A DNA stretch of 64,000 bases from Mycobacterium colombiense (GTDB lineage Bacteria > Actinomycetota > Actinomycetes > Mycobacteriales > Mycobacteriaceae). A model generated the notes under the pieces. The model made no database searches and was not told the DNA's origin. It saw nothing but the letters and a program-made list of their open reading frames with translations. A program made the translations under genes and the position numbers. Shown in pieces: positions 61,131 to 64,000 of the stretch; within the stretch, counting starts at the first letter, position 1, and every line of letters starts with the position of its first letter. The stretch covers positions 214,674-278,673 of the forward strand of contig NZ_MBEI01000031.1 in NCBI RefSeq assembly GCF_001953985.1, read 5' to 3'.

Positions 61131-63080
61131 TCACTTTCCTTGTCGCACTGAATCTTTCGTTCGCACTGAAAATTGTGACCAGTCGGGCTCGCGCACCGCC
61201 GACCAGTACTCGTTGAGCCGCCATGGGCTCACGGTGTGGATCTCGCCGTCGGCGTTCTTGAAATACGAATGCTTGACCGCCGGATGCGACCACACCATCT
61301 TCTTGATCTGGGTCTGCGTCCGCCGGTGCCAATCGGTGGCGGCCTCGGGCTTGGGTTCGATGGAGTGCACGTCGGTCTCGGCCAGTCGCGCCAGGCACTG
61401 GTCGACGTAGCGCATCTGCAGCTCGGACTGGAAGATCAGGCTGCCTCCGTGCGCCAGGTGAGTTCCCGGGCCGTAGACGATGAAGAAGTTCGGGAATTGC
61501 GGGACGGTGATCCCGAGGTAGGCATAGGGGCGGCTCCCCCACATCTCATGCAGGTCGGTCCCGTTTCGGCCGGTGATCTTCAGCGGCCACAGCACGTCGG
61601 TGTGCCGAAACCCGGTGGCGTACACGATGACATCGACGTCGTGGGTCACGCCGTCGTCGGTGACGATGCCGTGAGGCGCGATCTTCGCGATGCCGGTGCG
61701 CACCAATTCGACGTTGTCGCGCTGCAGTGTTCGCAGCCAGCTGCCGTTGTCCTGCAGGGTCCGTTTGCCGCAAGCGGGATAGTCGGGCATCACCTTGGCC
61801 AGCAACTCCGAATCCTCGGTCACCTGGCTGGTGATCCATTGCGAGAACATCATGTGTGCGGCGGCGTTGATCTCGCTGACGGCGTGATCCTGATCGGCGT
61901 AGCCCGGGTCACCTTCGGCGGCATCCAGGCCTTTGTCCGATCCGGGCCAGAGCACCAGGAACCGGTACCAGCGGCCGTAGAACGGAAGGTGGCGCATCGC
62001 CCAGCGCACCCCGTCGCCGACCTCGTCGTGATACATCGGGTTGGGGAACATCCACTGCGCGGTCCGCTGGAACACGGTGAGGTGCTCGACGTCCCCGGCG
62101 ATCGCGGGGGCGATCTGGAAGCCGCTGGCACCCGCGCCGACGAGCGCGACCCGCTTACCCTTCAGGTCCACCGAGTGGTCCCAGGCCGCAGAGTGAAAGG
62201 ACGGCCCCTGGAACGTGTCCGCCCCGTCGAAAGCCGGAATGTTGGGACGGTTCAGCTGGCCCACCGCGGTGATGAGCGCACGTGCCCGCACGGTGGTCGT
62301 CTCGCCGTCGGCCGAGCGCAGCGTCACGCTCCAGGTACCGTCGTCGTCGTTCCACTCGGCCGCGAGCGCTTCGGTCCGCCACAGCACGTGCTCACCCAGG
62401 TCGTGTTGGTCGATGACCTTGGTGAAATAGTCCTGCAGCTCGTATTGCTCGGCGAAGAAATGCGTCCAGTCGTTGTTGGGTTCGAAGCTGTAGCAATAGA
62501 AATGGTTCGCCACATCCACCCGGGCGCCGGGATAGCTGTTCTCCCACCACGTTCCGCCGGGGCCGGCGTTCTTCTCCACGATGGTGAATGGGATGTTGGC
62601 CTGCTTGAGGCGGACGCCGGCCAGGATGCCGGATTCGCCACACCCGACGACCAGGACTGGAAGCTCGGCGGCGCGCCCGGCCGGCAACGCGGCGGGACGC
62701 CGGGGATCGACGCCGTCGAGATCGAGCTCCTCGGAAACCAGCGGCAGGTAGTCGTCCGGAACGTGCTCGCACGCAGCCCAATCCATCATCTCCCTGATGA
62801 GTTCCGGGCTCAGCGGCTGCGGTTCGGGGCAACCGCGATTCCGGTACTCGGTGATCACCGTCAGGGCTTCGGCGCGGGCGCGGGCCTTGTCCTCCTCCGA
62901 CATGAACCCCTGGACCTCGTTGAGGAAGATGCCCATCTGCTTGAACTCGCGGATGAACCTCGGGTCGCCGGTGATGTGGACGAGCGAGAGCAACAGCGTG
63001 GGGATGCTGACATCCTCTAGCGCGGCGGCGATCTCGGGTGTGGATGTGGTGAAGGGATCGCCCGCGTAGCGGCTGCGCAT
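61131..63080 (-). CDS. Baeyer-Villiger-type flavin monooxygenase with N-terminal extension
   Basis: A 649-aa class B flavoprotein. After an extension of about 140 residues, the first Rossmann motif is 'VLVVGCGESGILAGVRLKQA', the BVMO fingerprint F-x-G-x3-H-x3-W is 'FQGPSFHSAAW', and the NADPH motif is 'RVALVGAGASGFQIAPAIAG'. It should insert oxygen next to a ketone carbonyl, as in steroid or cyclic ketone monooxygenases. ATG 63080 (AGAGGA site) replaces an upstream TTG. It is co-transcribed with the alcohol dehydrogenase and has a palindromic operator upstream at 63109. Confidence 0.92.
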   Translation of the reverse strand: MRSRYAGDPFTTSTPEIAAALEDVSIPTLLLSLVHITGDPRFIREFKQMGIFLNEVQGFMSEEDKARARAEALTVITEYRNRGCPEPQPLSPELIREMMDWAACEHVPDDYLPLVSEELDLDGVDPRRPAALPAGRAAELPVLVVGCGESGILAGVRLKQANIPFTIVEKNAGPGGTWWENSYPGARVDVANHFYCYSFEPNNDWTHFFAEQYELQDYFTKVIDQHDLGEHVLWRTEALAAEWNDDDGTWSVTLRSADGETTTVRARALITAVGQLNRPNIPAFDGADTFQGPSFHSAAWDHSVDLKGKRVALVGAGASGFQIAPAIAGDVEHLTVFQRTAQWMFPNPMYHDEVGDGVRWAMRHLPFYGRWYRFLVLWPGSDKGLDAAEGDPGYADQDHAVSEINAAAHMMFSQWITSQVTEDSELLAKVMPDYPACGKRTLQDNGSWLRTLQRDNVELVRTGIAKIAPHGIVTDDGVTHDVDVIVYATGFRHTDVLWPLKITGRNGTDLHEMWGSRPYAYLGITVPQFPNFFIVYGPGTHLAHGGSLIFQSELQMRYVDQCLARLAETDVHSIEPKPEAATDWHRRTQTQIKKMVWSHPAVKHSYFKNADGEIHTVSPWRLNEYWSAVREPDWSQFSVRTKDSVRQGK

Positions 63081-63108
63081 CAAGCGGATCCTCTCGATGG
63101 TTTGGAAG

Positions 63109-63139
63109 CCAATTACGCTACGCGTAGTTTCGTAATTGG
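63109..63139. promoter_or_regulatory. Nested palindromes upstream of the Baeyer-Villiger gene
   Basis: CCAATTACG (63109-63117) pairs with CGTAATTGG (63131-63139); inside them lies a separate perfect palindrome CTACGCGTAG (63118-63127). The array sits 29-59 bases upstream of the monooxygenase start codon, as expected for a TetR-type operator over its promoter. No regulator gene is adjacent within the window. Confidence 0.65.
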
Positions 63140-63187
63140 CAGCACTACGCTACCCCGTCGCTCGGCACGGGATCAAGGGATCCGGCG

Positions 63188-64000
63188 CTACGGATCGTCG
63201 CCGTTGCCGTCCTCGTCCGCGACGATTTTTTCGGGGTGATGGAAGGTGTTGGTGCGGGGTTGGCCGCGGTCGAGGTGGGGTGGCGGGATCCATTCGGTGT
63301 CGCCGTTGGCGTTTTTGCGGGTGATCCAGCCTTGTTCGACAAGCCGGTGGTGGGGTCCGCAGGCCAGGGTGAGTTGGTCGATATCGGTGCGGTACGTCGT
63401 GGCCCAGTCTTCGACGTGGTGGACCTCGCAGTAAAAGCCCGGCACGTCGCAGCCGGGATGGGAGCAGCCGCGGTCTTTGGCGTGCAGGACGATGCGCTGG
63501 CCCGGTGAGGCCAGGCGTTTGGTGTGATACAGCGCCAGTGCTTTGCCGTGGTCGAAGATGGCCAGATAGTGGTGGGCGTGGCGGGCCAGCCGGATGACGT
63601 CGGACATGGGCAGCAGCGTGCCGGCGCCGGTGAGGGCTTTGCCGGTGGTCGATTCGAGCTCGGCCAGGGTGGTGGTGACGATGATCGAGGCCGGTAACCC
63701 GTTGTGCTGACCGAGCTTTCCGGAGGCCAGCATGGCGCGTAGGGCGGCGTTGAGCCCGTCGTGGTTGCGCTGGGCGGCACTGCGGGTGTCGCGCTGAATC
63801 GCTTCTTCTGAGGGGGCGCCGTCCACGACCGGTGTGTCGTCGTCGGGGTTGGCCATGCCCGGGGCGGCGAGCTTGGCCAGTACGGCCTCCAGGGTGACGC
63901 GGGCTTGCGGGGTGAGCCAACCGCTCAGGCGCGACATGCCGTCGGGTTGCTGATTGCCGAGCACCAGACCACGCATCCGGGCCCGGTCGGCGTCGGTGTA
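63188..64000 (-). CDS. 13E12-repeat (DUF222) protein with HNH endonuclease domain, partial
   Basis: The frame is open to the right edge, so the N-terminus lies outside. The visible C-terminal ~270 residues contain the end of DUF222 ('[20 protein letters not shown]', '[20 protein letters not shown]') and an HNH nuclease core '[17 protein letters not shown]' followed by '[16 protein letters not shown]', with paired Cys and His for zinc and the catalytic His. The 13E12 family is repetitive in mycobacterial genomes and resembles homing or intron-type nucleases; mobility has not been shown for this copy. Confidence 0.88.
   Translation of the reverse strand, partial: YTDADRARMRGLVLGNQQPDGMSRLSGWLTPQARVTLEAVLAKLAAPGMANPDDDTPVVDGAPSEEAIQRDTRSAAQRNHDGLNAALRAMLASGKLGQHNGLPASIIVTTTLAELESTTGKALTGAGTLLPMSDVIRLARHAHHYLAIFDHGKALALYHTKRLASPGQRIVLHAKDRGCSHPGCDVPGFYCEVHHVEDWATTYRTDIDQLTLACGPHHRLVEQGWITRKNANGDTEWIPPPHLDRGQPRTNTFHHPEKIVADEDGNGDDP

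Noticed and set aside
61236..63020. A 594-codon plus-strand frame opposite the Baeyer-Villiger monooxygenase
   Set aside because: Antisense shadow of a gene with intact Rossmann and BVMO motifs; the translation is low-complexity and lacks any recognisable fold.
63188..64000. The 13E12 protein as evidence of a prophage or active mobile element
   Set aside because: 13E12 genes are dispersed in mycobacterial chromosomes; no integrase, attachment site or phage structural gene is seen, and the gene is cut by the window edge.

Overview
The window reads as chromosome of a high-GC mycobacterium, most likely a slow-growing non-tuberculous species. The grounds are the protein families present: MmpL and PapA lipid genes, a FAAL-type FadD, LCM-type methyltransferases, a 13E12 (DUF222/HNH) protein, Tpx, and a two-domain 762-aa isocitrate lyase. 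Gene order also agrees, from memory, with M. tuberculosis H37Rv: positions 1304-3709 resemble Rv0315 and Rv0320, and 36533-61120 resemble Rv1916 to Rv1895 in scrambled and interrupted form. No rRNA, tRNA, CRISPR array, insertion sequence or prophage was recognised. || Layout. 1-7580: a partial CMD-family gene, a 365-bp gene-free stretch with two hairpins, a secreted GH16 hydrolase, a methyltransferase, secreted and membrane proteins, an aldehyde dehydrogenase, and an epimerase-AraC-VOC operon. 7669-10019: a CitA/DctS-like two-component system. 9931-21863: the most unusual locus. All genes are on the minus strand: papA, five tandem paralogous HxxxDG acyltransferase-like genes, and mmpL. Four of the transcription units start with the same promoter module of about 85 bp. 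21912-31020: an acyl-CoA-dehydrogenase-fold flavoprotein, nitronate monooxygenase, tpx, a DJ-1/AraC regulator with a DJ-1 enzyme, HxlR-tautomerase, SDR and small proteins. 31061-36273: a lone FAAL, SRPBCC protein, LLM oxidoreductase and small exported proteins, one with a 51-bp tandem repeat. || 36533-47333: isocitrate lyase, MBL protein, ArsR-SRPBCC operon, PEBP lipoprotein, lipase, a carotenoid-desaturase-like flavoprotein divergent from TetR, and LysR divergent from a tautomerase-nitronate monooxygenase operon. 47327-51941: a minus-strand operon in which two paralogous unknown proteins flank an acyl-CoA ligase, then a plus-strand operon of CMD, nitroreductase and SRPBCC genes. 52006-61120: the Rv1906c-Rv1895-like block (secreted protein, aao, holin-like membrane protein, amidohydrolase, nanT, cinA, macro domain, thiamine-binding protein, dtd, methyltransferase, Zn-alcohol dehydrogenase). 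61131-64000: a Baeyer-Villiger-type monooxygenase with a nested palindrome upstream, and a partial 13E12 protein. || How the genes work together. The papA/acyltransferase-array/mmpL locus looks like a dedicated system for acylating and exporting a surface lipid under one shared activator or repressor. It has no polyketide synthase, no FadD and no MmpS of its own, so the acyl donor and the lipid product are unknown. Most of the rest is typical mycobacterial catabolic and redox content, in small operons each with its own one-component regulator (AraC, HxlR, ArsR, TetR, LysR). Several of these have a clear palindromic operator in the adjacent intergenic region.
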